Assembly: GCF_037325665.1 (NCBI RefSeq)
Contig: NC_090249.1
Location: forward strand, 62,563,205 to 62,627,204
DNA: 64,000 bases
Reading direction: 5' to 3'
DNA from: Littorina saxatilis
Taxonomy: Eukaryota; Mollusca; Gastropoda; Littorinimorpha; Littorinidae
Notes under the pieces: model-generated
Databases searched by the model: none
What the model saw: the letters and a program-made list of their open reading frames with translations, nothing else
Told to the model about the DNA's origin: nothing
Position numbers and translations under genes: made by a program
Shown: positions 23,701-31,966 of the stretch, piece after piece
How positions within the stretch are numbered: position 1 is the first letter of the stretch
How the letters are laid out: each line of letters begins with the position of its first letter

Positions 23701-26211
23701 TATCTCATCGATCAGGTTGTGTCCGGGGTCTCTGTGAATAAGCCCACCAAATTTGAAGCAGATCCATCGAGAACTTTGGCCGTGCATCGCGCAGACACAC
23801 ACACAGACACAAGTCGTATATATATATAGATTAGTAATTGCCAGTAGAGATGCTGTGATTTATGAGCTGCTATTTGCATATTTTTGAAAGAAAAAAGACG
23901 TGGCATAGAGTGGACACTGAAATGCAGTAGCCACTGTGTATATGGCCTTTTGCTTTCATTTACATGTAGATCAGAGAACATTAGCTCAGGCGTCAACAGA
24001 GTTACTCCACTGGTCATTCCCCTTGAGCTATATAGCTTAGCTTGCCTTACCTTCAAGGAGTACAACTCTTCCACAGCTCATAAAAACCTGACACAATTAT
24101 TTCTGGAATTTGTTGATTCAGAGGTTTATTAAAAGACCATTGTTTACGTTTCTTCTTTATTTTTGAATAAGAAAAACAAATTTAGATCAGCTGGCTGAAC
24201 ATCAAAAAAGAAAGAATCTGGGACTCAGTTTTTTTTAATACTGTACATTTAAACAGTGGGCAATGAAGGTTGATGGTCAAAGAGGACTTTTGTTGGTTTT
24301 CTGATTGAATGAAATCGGTTGGTGTGAATGGTTTGGCTGCAAAAAATGTGAGTTGATTGGGTTATGACATTGTCAGATATTTGGGGTGCTTTAATTTTGT
24401 TATTTTAGTACCAATTTAGCACATCTGTGAATATTCATGCTGGGTTCATGAATGGTTACATGTACAGTAGTAGAAAGGAGTGGTGTTTGTCTTTCAAAGT
24501 GAACACATCTGTCTTGTTCTTGCAGGTCGTACTCTACCTTGATGAAGTCAGAAAACATGACGTCAAATAGAGTAAGTACCGAGAAAGTTGAATATTGCTC
24601 TTTTTCTGTTGCATTTTGATGATGATGATTGCATACTCGGTCTTGTGGGAGAAATAGTTAAAGACTTGGTTCCTAAATTGATCAGTTCCAGAAATAACTC
24701 TGTCGGGTGTGTATGTGTTGTGACAGAGTGACTACTCTTGCTGTTGGTGAGGCAAGCTTTCTACACGTGCTCCTTGTCTGCGTGTTTCAGACACCCTTTT
24801 TTAGTGACTGGCCTATACGGTCAAGTGGGAAAGTTTGCCTCACTCAAGGCAAGAGTATTCACTCTTTGACAACCCACACAAACCCCACAGCCTTGTTTCC
24901 AAACATCTTCTATTGACTGGGACAGCATGAAGGAAAGTCATGTTACTTGCAAAATGTTAGAAATATTCATACGTGCATAATTAAATTGGAGGATTAATTT
25001 AGAGCTTTTCCCTTTTTCCTAGCTTGTAGATGTGAATGACAGATTTTCCTCAAACAATATACTTTAGACGTAAGTACAGTGCAACCCCCCCACAACCCCC
25101 CCCCCCCCCCACAACTCCCCCCCCCCCCCAGCCTTTTAATTAAATACTTCCTGCTTTTAACCCATTTCTTTTTGACATTTAGTCAAGTTTTGACTAAATG
25201 TTTTAACATACAGGGGGAATCGAGACGAGGGTCGTGGTGTATGTGTGTGTGTGTGTGTGTCTGTCTGTGCGTGTGTGTGTGTAGAGCGATTCAGACTAAA
25301 CTACTGGACCGATCTTTATGAAATTTTACATGAGAGTTCCTGGGAATGATATCCCCGGACGTTTTTTTCATTTTTTTGATAAATGTCTTTGATGACATCA
25401 TATCCGGCTTTTTGTAAAAGTTGAGGCGGCACTGTCACACCCTCATTTTTCAATCAAATTGATTGAAATTTTGGCCAAGCAAGCATTTCAGCTTGGTGGC
25501 TTAAAAATTAATTAATGACTTTGGTCATTAAAAATCTGAAAATTGTAACAAAAAATAAAAAATTTAAAAACGATCCAAATTTACGTTCATCTTATTCTTC
25601 ATCATTTCCTGATTCCAAAAACATATAAATATGTTATATTTGGATTAAAAACAAGCTCTGAAAATTAAAAATATAAAAATTATGATCAAAATTAAATTTT
25701 CGAAATCAATTTAAAAACACTTTCATCTTATTCCTTGTCGGTTCCTGATTCCAAAAACATATAGATATGATATGTTTGGATTAAAAACACGCTCAGAAAG
25801 TTAAAACGAAGAGAGGTACAGAAAAGCGTGCTATCCTTCTCAGCGCAACTACTATCCCGCTCTTCTTGTCAATTTCACTGGCTTTGCCACGAGCGGTGGA
25901 CTGACGATGCTACGAGTATACGGTCTTGCTGAAAAATTGCAGTGCGTTCAGTTTCATTCTGTGAGTTCGACAGCTTGACTAAATGTTGTATTTTCGCCTT
26001 ACGCGACTTGTTTTAGATTTTCTGTTCATAACCTTTGTAAATGTACACCCATTGTAAGACTTCCTCCCTTGTTAAGACCTGATTTTCTCACATTCTTAGA
26101 GGTCTTAACAAGGAGGGGGGGGGGGGGGGGGGCTGTATTGTCTGAACCACAGTGGTAACTCGCTTTCTCTGTGTGCAGGATGGGGGAAGTGATTCGGACG
26201 ACTTTATGTGA
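10926..26211 (+). CDS. CCDC25: coiled-coil domain-containing protein 25 (CCDC25), 9 coding exons
   Basis: Exons: 10926-10950, 17075-17122, 17610-17649, 18186-18237, 20444-20519, 20807-20910, 22460-22665, 24526-24571, 26179-26211. They total 630 nt, or 209 residues (human 208), with phases consistent throughout. The protein runs [10 protein letters not shown], then [60 protein letters not shown], a Lys/Glu-rich coiled coil at about residues 115-185, and the family ending [14 protein letters not shown]...SDSDDFM. The N-terminal half is the NFACT-R (DUF814) domain shared with yeast Jlp2. In mammals CCDC25 has been reported as a membrane sensor of extracellular-trap DNA; the role here is unknown. 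Intron 1 (6.1 kb) holds a LINE. The minisatellite before exon 7 runs into its splice acceptor. Confidence 0.97.
11976..14734. mobile_element. non-autonomous TIR element inserted in the LINE
   Basis: The ends are imperfect inverted repeats: the left reads GGCCCAAAGTCAGAATAGG, the right reverse complement GGCCTTAAGTCTGAAATGG, and both continue TGTCCA, with 20 of 25 matches. A 4-bp target duplication AGAT flanks it (11972-11975 and 14735-14738). Excising the element plus one AGAT restores the LINE reading frame. The interior is AT-rich, has no transposase, and carries a degenerate periodic motif. Superfamily is unknown; 4-bp duplications occur in Chapaev, Sola and others. Confidence 0.82.
12156..14335. 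repeat. 15-bp motif recurring about every 176 bp
   Basis: gttcataacttcaca or close variants start at 12156, 12329, 12682, 12861, 13037, 13197, 13377, 13949 and 14119. Reversed copies start near 13415, 13593 and 14325, and a weak copy lies near 13745. Most spacings are 160-180 bp or double that. The sequence between motifs is not obviously repeated, so this may be an old satellite core in which only the motif survives. Confidence 0.8.
15615..16148. repeat. CT and CA microsatellites and a poly-C run
   Basis: A CT run (15615-15684) adjoins the LINE tail, followed by CA/TA-rich repeats to about 16110 and a C-run at 16131-16148. Simple sequence only. Confidence 0.95.
16270..16795 (-). mobile_element. 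tRNA-derived SINE
   Basis: Read on the minus strand, it starts with a tRNA-like head: A box TGGCCGAGTGG and B box GCGAGTTCGACCC near 16730-16795. It continues through the body shared with 32160-32430 (ttaaagatcccacgattgac, ccaggaaag) and ends in the atatcgc tail. The tail part is duplicated around 16310-16410. It lies in CCDC25 intron 1. Confidence 0.85.
17075..17122 (+). CDS. CCDC25: CCDC25 exon 2
   Basis: Acceptor TTATTGCAG|TGG and donor GAAA|GTGAGT. Encodes [16 protein letters not shown] in frame with exon 1. Confidence 0.93.
17610..17649 (+). CDS. CCDC25: CCDC25 exon 3
   Basis: Acceptor TTGTGCAG|ATG and donor TATG|GTAAAT. Encodes [13 protein letters not shown]; the final W is split with exon 4. 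Confidence 0.95.
17707..17780. repeat. CA microsatellite
   Basis: About 36 CA dinucleotides in CCDC25 intron 3, just after exon 3. Confidence 0.98.
18186..18237 (+). CDS. CCDC25: CCDC25 exon 4
   Basis: Acceptor TTTCAG|GTTTC and donor GAA|GTAAGT. Encodes [17 protein letters not shown], the most conserved block of the family. Confidence 0.95.
18359..19817. mobile_element. hAT-like DNA transposon remnant
   Basis: The element starts CAGGGATGTCGTTA and ends as the reverse complement of CAGGGATGTTGCTA, a hAT-style terminus. It is flanked by TTGGGT on both sides (18353-18358 and 19818-19823), a partial match to an 8-bp target duplication. Inside are a short open frame at 18799 ([20 protein letters not shown]) and a nested MITE at 19533-19779. 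No transposase core is recognisable. It sits in CCDC25 intron 4. Confidence 0.65.
19533..19779. mobile_element. 247-bp MITE with perfect 36-bp inverted ends
   Basis: The ends are exact inverted copies over 36 bp, beginning GTGACCCTCCACCACGAAAT. The target duplication is ATTT at 19529-19532 and 19780-19783. It is nested within the hAT-like element, so it is younger than that. Confidence 0.88.
19925..20236 (-). mobile_element. dispersed fold-back repeat, copy 1
   Basis: The reverse complement of this stretch aligns with 24690-24920 (tgctccttgtc, cgtgtttcag, agtgactggcct, gggaaagtttg). Both copies hold inverted internal segments. A more degenerate relative lies at 23980-24125. These occupy CCDC25 introns 4 and 7. 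Confidence 0.6.
20241..20380. repeat. 70-bp tandem duplication
   Basis: Two copies begin aatgaaggtacgtcatcgtc and differ at one base. They lie 64 bp upstream of CCDC25 exon 5. Confidence 0.92.
20444..20519 (+). CDS. CCDC25: CCDC25 exon 5
   Basis: Acceptor CTTGCAG|GGAG and donor CAAG|GTGAGT. Encodes [20 protein letters not shown] and ANSIQ. Confidence 0.95.
20807..20910 (+). CDS. CCDC25: CCDC25 exon 6
   Basis: Acceptor TGTGCAG|GTAAC and donor GAG|GTAACG. Encodes [20 protein letters not shown] through [10 protein letters not shown]. Confidence 0.95.
21597..21880 (-). mobile_element. tRNA-derived SINE with duplicated head
   Basis: On the minus strand the head reads GGGAGATAGCTCAGTGGGTA (A box) and later GGTTTGATCCC (B box). 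The body shares the gagagtctgcacaaagttg block with other SINEs here. About 58 bp of the head is duplicated at 21764-21880. It lies in CCDC25 intron 6. Confidence 0.75.
22049..22458. repeat. 34-bp minisatellite ending at the CCDC25 exon 7 acceptor
   Basis: About 12 units of 32-34 bp contain catgacgatggcttgtggtt. The last unit is the exon 7 splice acceptor itself (ttctctgCAG|GTTA aligns with ttccctgCCCGTTA of the other units). One internal unit keeps CAG|GTTA, ending at 22156. Confidence 0.93.
22460..22665 (+). CDS. CCDC25: CCDC25 exon 7
   Basis: Acceptor TCTCTGCAG|GTTAGG is the last unit of a 34-bp minisatellite. Donor GTCAA|GTTGGT. Encodes [20 protein letters not shown] and the charged coiled coil. 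Confidence 0.95.
22785..23832. mobile_element. MITE-like repeat with internal duplication
   Basis: It begins at tatatagcacactagaggaa and ends acacaagtcgtatatatata. A segment containing ggttcagcgctgcgcgctga is present twice (about 23480 and 23662). No open frame of note. The call rests on compositional contrast and the at-rich mirrored ends, so the boundaries are approximate. Confidence 0.5.
24526..24571 (+). CDS. CCDC25: CCDC25 exon 8
   Basis: Acceptor TTGCAG|GTCG and donor AATAGA|GTAAGT. Encodes [15 protein letters not shown]. Confidence 0.95.
24690..24920 (+). mobile_element. dispersed fold-back repeat, copy 2
   Basis: It matches the reverse complement of 19925-20236 at perhaps three quarters of positions by eye. 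It lies in CCDC25 intron 8. Confidence 0.55.
25178..25995. mobile_element. MITE-like element with hairpin end
   Basis: The left end is a hairpin, acatttagtcaag then ttttgactaaatg, and the right end repeats cttgactaaatgttg. The AT-rich interior has two related blocks around gattccaaaaacatata (25612 and 25748). There is no coding capacity. It lies in CCDC25 intron 8. Confidence 0.65.
26179..26211 (+). CDS. CCDC25: CCDC25 exon 9 (terminal coding)
   Basis: Acceptor TGTGCAG|GATG. Encodes the conserved acidic ending [10 protein letters not shown] and TGA. The 3' UTR probably runs on to the AATAAA at 28276. Confidence 0.95.
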   Translation, partial: DGGSDSDDFM

Positions 26212-26549
26212 GAGAACAGCGTGCCTTTGTGTGAGGACTGACAGCTGTGTTTCCTGGCTGCCAAATATGCTGGCGTGTGCTTGCTGCTAGTCAGCATTGG
26301 CAGCGGACACAAGTGTTGTCAGGTGCCTGTGATTCTTGACACCTGATAGAGCGAGACAGAGACAGATTGAGAGAGAGAGAGACAGACAGATTGGGAGAGA
26401 GAGAGAGACAGATTGAGGGAGAGAGAGAGAGAGACAAAGAGATAGAGAGAGAGATATTGAGTGTTCTTTTGCTGAAACTGTGTGGGTTGTGTATTGAAGG
26501 GACACTGGATTTGTAGCTTTGAGGTGGATGTGTACATGTTTACACTGCG

Positions 26550-26940
26550 ACGAGCGCAATCACCTAGTGGACAAGACACCATCCTCCCGTGTGGAAGGTT
26601 AAGTGTTTGAATCCCGGCCGCGCCAGGTGGGTTAAGGATGGAGATTTTCCAATCTCCCAGGTCAACTTATGTGCAGACCTGCTAGTGCCTTATCTTAGTG
26701 TGTATGTACACGCAAGCTCAAGACCAAGTGCGCACGGAAAAGATCATGTAATCCATGTCAGAGTCCAGTGGGTTATAGAAACACACAAATACCAAGCATG
26801 CATTCCCCCAAACCGGCATATGGCTGCATGAATCGCGGGGTCAAAATGGACATACATGTAAAAACCCGCCTGTGCCAAAAAAAACGTGAGTGTAAGTGGG
26901 AGTTTAACAACCTATGAACGCAGAAGAAGAAAAAGAAGAA
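26550..26940 (+). mobile_element. tRNA-derived SINE
   Basis: The head has B-box-like gtgtttgaatccc; the 3' body (caagcatgcattcccccaaa, ggcatatggctgcatgaatc, gtgggagttt, acgcagaagaag) is shared with the SINEs at 28866 and 62070. The head differs from those copies, which suggests swapping of tRNA heads. Confidence 0.8.
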
Positions 26941-27189
26941 TTTGACACTGCAGTTGTTGATCGTGATCTGCTGAGGATTGTGTATGGTGTTACTATGGAA
27001 AGAAAGGGATCTGAAGAGAAACAGAGACTGGTTACAGAGCTATGAAAGGTATGCCATCCTTTTCACACAGGTGATCGTGTACACCACCTTACATCTGTCC
27101 ATCATTTTGTATGAGATAAATAAGACCCTTTGACTGGAACACAAAGCAAATTCAACGTGTTCATTACTGCTCTCTTTGAAGAGGGGCAA

Positions 27190-27790
27190 TATTTGGATGA
27201 ATTCATGTTAAAAGTGACCAATAAGTCGGCCATCTGTCAAATGAATTCATGTTAAAAGTGACCAAATAAGTCGGCCATCTGTCAAATGAATTCATGTTAA
27301 AAGTGACCAATAAGTCGGCCATCTGTCAAATGAATTCATGTTAAAAGTGACCAATAAGTCGGCCATCTGTCAAATGAATTCATGTTAAAAGTGACCAATA
27401 AGTCGGCCATCTGTCAAATGAATTCATGTTAAAAGTGACCAAATAAGTCGGCCATCTGTCAAATGAATTCATGTTAAAAGTGACCAATAAGTCGGCCATC
27501 TGTCAAATGAATTCATGTTAAAAGTGACCAATAAGTCGGCCATCTGTCAAATGAATTCATGTTAAAAGTGACCAATAAGTCGGCCATCTGTCAAATGAAT
27601 TCATGTTAAAAGTGACCAATAAGTCGGCCATCTGTCAAATGAATTCATGTTAAAAGTGACCAAATAAGTCGGCCATCTGTCAAATGAATTCATGTTAAAA
27701 GTGACCAATAAGTCGGCCATCTGTCAAATGAATTCATGTTAAAAGTGACCAAATAAGTCGGCCATCTGTCAAATGAATTCAGCAACCTTT
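27190..27790. repeat. 44/45-bp minisatellite, about 13 copies
   Basis: Units contain aatgaattcatgttaaaagt and ggccatctgtca. They come in two lengths, set by ccaataag or ccaaataag. The array lies in the putative CCDC25 3' UTR. Confidence 0.95.
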
Positions 27791-27817
27791 TTAACTGTGC
27801 ACAGGAAGCAGTGAGCT

Positions 27818-27950
27818 GTGACGTTGGGTATGTTGTTGTTGGGTATGCTCACTGTGACGTTAGGTATGTTGTTGTTGGGTATGCTCACTGTGACGTTGGG
27901 TATGTTGTTGTTGGGTATGTGGTTGTTGGGTATGTTGTTGTTGGGTATGT
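27818..27950. repeat. GTTGGGTAT-rich short tandem repeat
   Basis: Units alternate between ttgttgttgggtatg and a longer form with ctcactgtgacgtt. Low complexity; no gene. Confidence 0.9.
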
Positions 27951-28275
27951 GTCCGAATGGAAGAATACCTGCAGAGAATGTAAGATGCTTGGCAGATCTG
28001 AGGTGTGTACGTGATCACTGGCACGAGAAAGAATGTATCTTAAACATGTTCAACATCAAAACTTATTGTGATAGGTGCTGGTTACCCTTTTTCATGTTCT
28101 GTATGGGTCTTGCCTTTCCTTTGCTACGTATGTTTGGTCTTGAATGTATTCCTCAGTGTTCTTACAGTTGATGAAGATTTCACACATGGTGTCAATTTGA
28201 CATTCGCTCAAAAACCACATCTGACTGACTGGCTTTGCTTGCTTGATTACAATGTATATACTCGGTGTAAATGTC

Positions 28276-28281
28276 AATAAA
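28276..28281 (+). promoter_or_regulatory. CCDC25: candidate poly(A) signal for CCDC25
   Basis: AATAAA followed within 25 bases by GT-rich sequence (ttgtttgtatg). Confidence 0.5.
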
Positions 28282-28734
28282 ATGAGGTTGAATGGAGTCA
28301 CTCAGTTGTTTGTATGCTATGATTTATGTGAAGAAAAAAATACACAAGAAATGCACTTGTTTGATTGAGAGAGTGTGTGACTGTGCATTTATGTGTGTGA
28401 ATACTGTGTGTGTGTGTGTGTGTGTGTGAAAACAAAAGAAATAAAAGACTGACAGAGCAGAACAAAAGCTTCAAGCTGCCCAGATTATGAACCCCATGTG
28501 ATACAAATGATGGTGTTTTTCTGCACATAACACGCAAGTTTGCAACACTGCCACATGCAAATCTCTTGCATGACTACAAAGAAGATCTTCTAGTTTGACA
28601 CTATCACATAACAGACAATCTCAGCCACATCAGCACTGCAGATCTGTGGTGTTTACCAACCATCAAGAAAGGGAAAGAAAAAAACACATTTCAATAAATA
28701 ACTCCTGACCTCAGAACACAAATAAAGGTAAACA

Positions 28735-29376
28735 TGAAATGATTAGTTGAAATAGCACAAAACAGATTATATGCTAAACTGTGCCAGTGGCAACACGCAT
28801 ATATAACCAACATTCACTGAATATAATGCGATAGTCCATGAGGAAAAATGTCACTATTTAACAGTACGGGGATGTAGCTCAGTCGGTAGCGCGCTGGATT
28901 TGTATCCAGTTGGCCGCTGTCAGCGTGAGTTCGTCCCCACGTTCGACGAGAGATTTATTTCTCAGTCAACTTTGTGTGCAGACTCTCCTCGGTGTCCGAA
29001 CACCCCCGTGTGTACACGCAAGCACAAGACCAATTGCGCATGAAACACGAAAATACCCAGCATGCTTCCTCCGAAAAGGGCGTATGGCTGCCTAAATGGC
29101 GGGGTAAAAAACGGTCATACACGTAAAATTCCACTCGTGCAAAAAACACGAGTGTACATGGGAGTTTCAGCCCACGAACGCAGAAGAAGAAGAAGAAGAA
29201 GAACAGTACCACTTAGTCAAAGTAATTTGTTGCTCCACCACATGATTTATCTATTATACTGTTTTAAATATTTACAAAACCGTGGCTGCAAAGCAGATTG
29301 GCCACATTGTGTTGAAATGATTAGTTAAAATAGCACAAAACAGATTATATGCTTAACTGTGCCAGTGGCAACACAA
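28735..29376. repeat. direct duplication flanking a SINE
   Basis: About 65 bp (gcacaaaacagattatatgc, then ctgtgccagtggcaacac) occurs at 28735-28800 and again at 29314-29376 with few differences. The SINE lies between the copies, but they are much longer than a target-site duplication. Confidence 0.8.
28866..29212 (+). mobile_element. tRNA-derived SINE, near full length
   Basis: The tRNA-like head has gatgtagctcagtcggtagc (A box) and gcgtgagttcgtcccc (B box). Then come agtcaactttgtgtgcagac, the shared body and a GAA-repeat tail. It is not a functional tRNA: the anticodon arm does not pair as a tRNA should. Confidence 0.85.
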
Positions 29377-30138
29377 ATTGGATATATCACAGTTTGAATT
29401 CTATAAAACGATGAATAAAACAATCACACAACAGATAATGTTATACAACCGCAAAATGGATTTGATTGACTCTGGTGCCTGTGGCACGACCACCAAGGGA
29501 GTTAACTTTTTATCAATCGGCTAGATTGACCTCCCCTGACAGGAAAACGTGAAGTCTGCAACAAGGGATTTCATCAGCTGAAGCCATTCTTTTTCATCAA
29601 ATACCGTAAAGTATGTATGATCACATGTGTTGCTGTTGGATTTATCGTTTGGTAGAGTTTATATAATTACACTCTCTGACCGATTGTGTCGGGCGCATTA
29701 GCTTTTGCATTTGGCATCAAGAATCAAAGAGCACGGCTGGTGTCCAGGCCATATCAAGTACTGAAGTAGCCACAGTACCAAGCTGTTCAGAGCATAAGGT
29801 GTGGAGTGGAAAACATCCAACAGAGTGGGAAATGATGAAAGTAGCTGAATTGCTATCTAACTACAGGATGTGATTCAATGTGAAGATTTTAGCTCTGAAC
29901 CTGGCACTTTATTTCTTGAGACGAACAGAATTCAAATCACTTTTAGTTTTAGATAAAATTTATATTATAGCATTGAGAGAACATACATATGATGCATATA
30001 TATTAGGACATCTTACATCTTGTGTACGTGATCATCTTATTGTAACCTACCACAGATCTGGCTGCTTCTGAGAGTGTCTTTTTGACGTATTAAAAATTTA
30101 AATACAATCAACACTGATTGGACAAACCAAGATGTCTC
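29377..30138. other. intergenic, nothing recognised
   Basis: AT-rich sequence between CCDC25 and EIF2B3. A 63-codon open stretch at 29880 has no recognisable similarity and no splice context. Confidence 0.5.
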
Positions 30139-30238
30139 TTCCTGACTCTCTTCCTGACTCTCTTCCTGACTCTCTTCCTGACTCTCTTCCTGACTCTCTT
30201 CCTGACTCTCTTCCTGACTCTCTTCCTGACTCTCTTCC
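30139..30238. repeat. 12-bp microsatellite, about 8 copies
   Basis: Perfect tcttcctgactc units. Its minus-strand frames read EESQ repeats. A hexamer run (ctgtca) also lies at 30543-30586. Confidence 0.97.
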
Positions 30239-30765
30239 AAAGTAAAAGCTACTGACGTCAAAAGCAAAACAAAGTTTGTGAAGACGTCTTAAGGCAAATA
30301 ATGGCGACACGTAAACATTCTGTCACTTCTCATGCATGTCTCCCAGAAACTGACAAAGAATTTCGGGAATGAAGTTTGTCTCATTGACTTCTGCATATAT
30401 ATCAGCAGGACAAAATTACTCGTACGGTCACCTAGGCTGTGCATGTTTTGGTATCGAATATCATTAATCTTGCACTGTTGCAGATCCACATAAGTGCCTC
30501 TTTCATAAACAATCAAGAACAAAATCCCACTGCACAGAAAGCTGTCACTGTCACTGTCACTGTCACTGTCACTGTCAGTGTCAGGTTGTAGATTTGTAGT
30601 ATGTGTCCAAGTGGACTGATTCTCTTATCCCTGGTAAAAGCCATTCTGATAATCATCGGTCCACGCTATCGCTGGTCTCTCTGACAGGGTGCATAATTAC
30701 TGCGTGGAATCTATCAAAACAAGAATACAGAGTTATCTCCGAACTGAGACGAAAGTGATTGCAGA

Positions 30766-30990
30766 TTGGCCGACTTCGACAGTGATCTCCGTTCTGTTCT
30801 TCACAGTTATGTTAAAGACATCGTTCTAAGGTTAAAACAAGTCGAAATGTTAAGACTGCTGTGGAAAGGAGACGGTGATATTGTTGCGTCACCCCCAACT
30901 GGTTACGGAAAAAAGTATCGTCTGCTTCGTAGCCAAAGTTGGTTATTACGTGACACTTTTGCCATATTTAGAGACTTGTTTGCACAGTAA
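30766..30990 (+). pseudogene. RecQ-like helicase fragment (remnant)
   Basis: The translation LRSVLHSYVKDIVLRLKQVE...DGDIVASPPTGYGKK resembles the start of a RecQ/DEAD helicase core, where Walker A is normally PTGYGKS. Only about 45 residues fit, the final Walker A residue is K and not S/T, and there is no ATG. It looks like a dead gene or mobile-element fragment. Confidence 0.5.
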
Positions 30991-31311
30991 TATAATACAC
31001 CCGCGAAAGATAGCTCGCTTGAAACTGTCTTACATATCAATTCCTTTGTAATTCAAAAATTACACAACACCATGAAAAATCATTATCGACGATCGCGAAT
31101 CTGCTTACTGTATATCAATAACACATTATGAAAAGCTCTAAATATCGATTTCTTACCCACAGAAAGAAAACCAAGGCATCCTGTCAGGGATAAATGAGAC
31201 CCGAAGGGAAGTAACTCATTTTGACCTGAGTTCAGGATGTGGTAAAAGCCTGAATTGATCTGTGATGGTGGTGAAGATACAGTTGATGTGGAAAAGATGG
31301 TATCTTGAAAT

Positions 31312-31630
31312 ACAGTATAGTGTGATAGTTATGGGGAGTAACAGTATAGTGTGATAGTTATGGGGAGTAACAGTATAGTGTGATAGTTATGGGGAGTAAC
31401 AGTATAGTGTGATAGTTATGGGGAGTAACAGTATAGTGTGATAGTTATGGGGAGTAACAGTATAGTGTGATAGTTATGGGGAGTAACAGTATAGTGTGAT
31501 AGTTATGGGGAGTAACAGTATAGTGTGATAGTTATGGGGAGTAACAGTATAGTGTGATAGTTATGGGGAGTAACAGTATAGTGTGATAGTTATGGGGAGT
31601 AACAGTATAGTGTGATAGTTATGGGGAGTT
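31312..31630. repeat. 29-bp minisatellite, 11 copies
   Basis: Units cagtatagtgtgatagttat + ggggagtaa repeat without length change. It is 30 bp upstream of the exon-edge repeat of EIF2B3. Confidence 0.97.
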
Positions 31631-31660
31631 CCACAATGAGATGTCTTAGAATGTAGAGTG

Positions 31661-31786
31661 TCACTTGTAAGTTCCTTGTCCTGTTTCAGCGCTAAGGTCA
31701 AGTCACCTGTAAGTTCCTTGTCCTGTTTCAGCGCTAAGGTCAAGTCACCTGTAAGTTCCTTGTCCTGTTTCAGCTAAGGTCAAGCT
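31661..31786 (+). repeat. 42-bp x3 repeat of the EIF2B3 first-exon acceptor
   Basis: Each unit is tcacctgtaagttccttgtc + ctgtttcag + cgctaaggtcaag. The last copy provides the likely acceptor (tttcag|ctaagg, exon from 31774) 45 bp before the start codon. Two ghost acceptors lie upstream. Confidence 0.88.
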
Positions 31787-31818
31787 TGAGCAAGCCGTGT
31801 GAAGTTAGCGCCAACATA

Positions 31819-31966
31819 ATGGAGTTGATACCAGTTGTGATGGCGGCGGGGGAAGGGTCGGGGATGAGCCAGCTGACCAGCCAGTGTCCGAAAGCCCTGC
31901 TGACCGTGGGGAACTGCCCCATGGTGTACTACCCCGTCAGCATGCTGGAACGCCATGGATTCCCAG
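31819..31966 (+). CDS. EIF2B3: EIF2B3 coding exon 1
   Basis: First in-frame ATG after the acceptor, with A at -3 and G at +4; aligns with human MEFQAVVM. Donor CCCAG|GTACGT. Residues 1-49. Confidence 0.94.

Larger units (their letters stand above)
26212..28300 (+). other. CCDC25: putative CCDC25 3' UTR
   Basis: Between the stop codon and the first good AATAAA at 28276-28281 there is no other exon. It contains a GA-rich tract (26345-26455), a SINE (26550-26940), a 44-45-bp array and a short GTTGGGTAT array. An earlier poly(A) site cannot be excluded. Confidence 0.5.

Noticed and set aside
28868-28945. tRNA gene
   Set aside because: A and B boxes are present but the arms do not fold as a tRNA and the sequence runs directly into a SINE body. 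The same applies at 32033, 51895 and 62435.
29880-30071. 63-codon frame with hydrophobic stretch
   Set aside because: No homology I recognise, AT-rich background, length expected by chance.
31667-31689. 23-bp mini-intron with GTAAGT and TTTCAG
   Set aside because: Too short for spliceosomal removal; better explained as a duplicated acceptor region.
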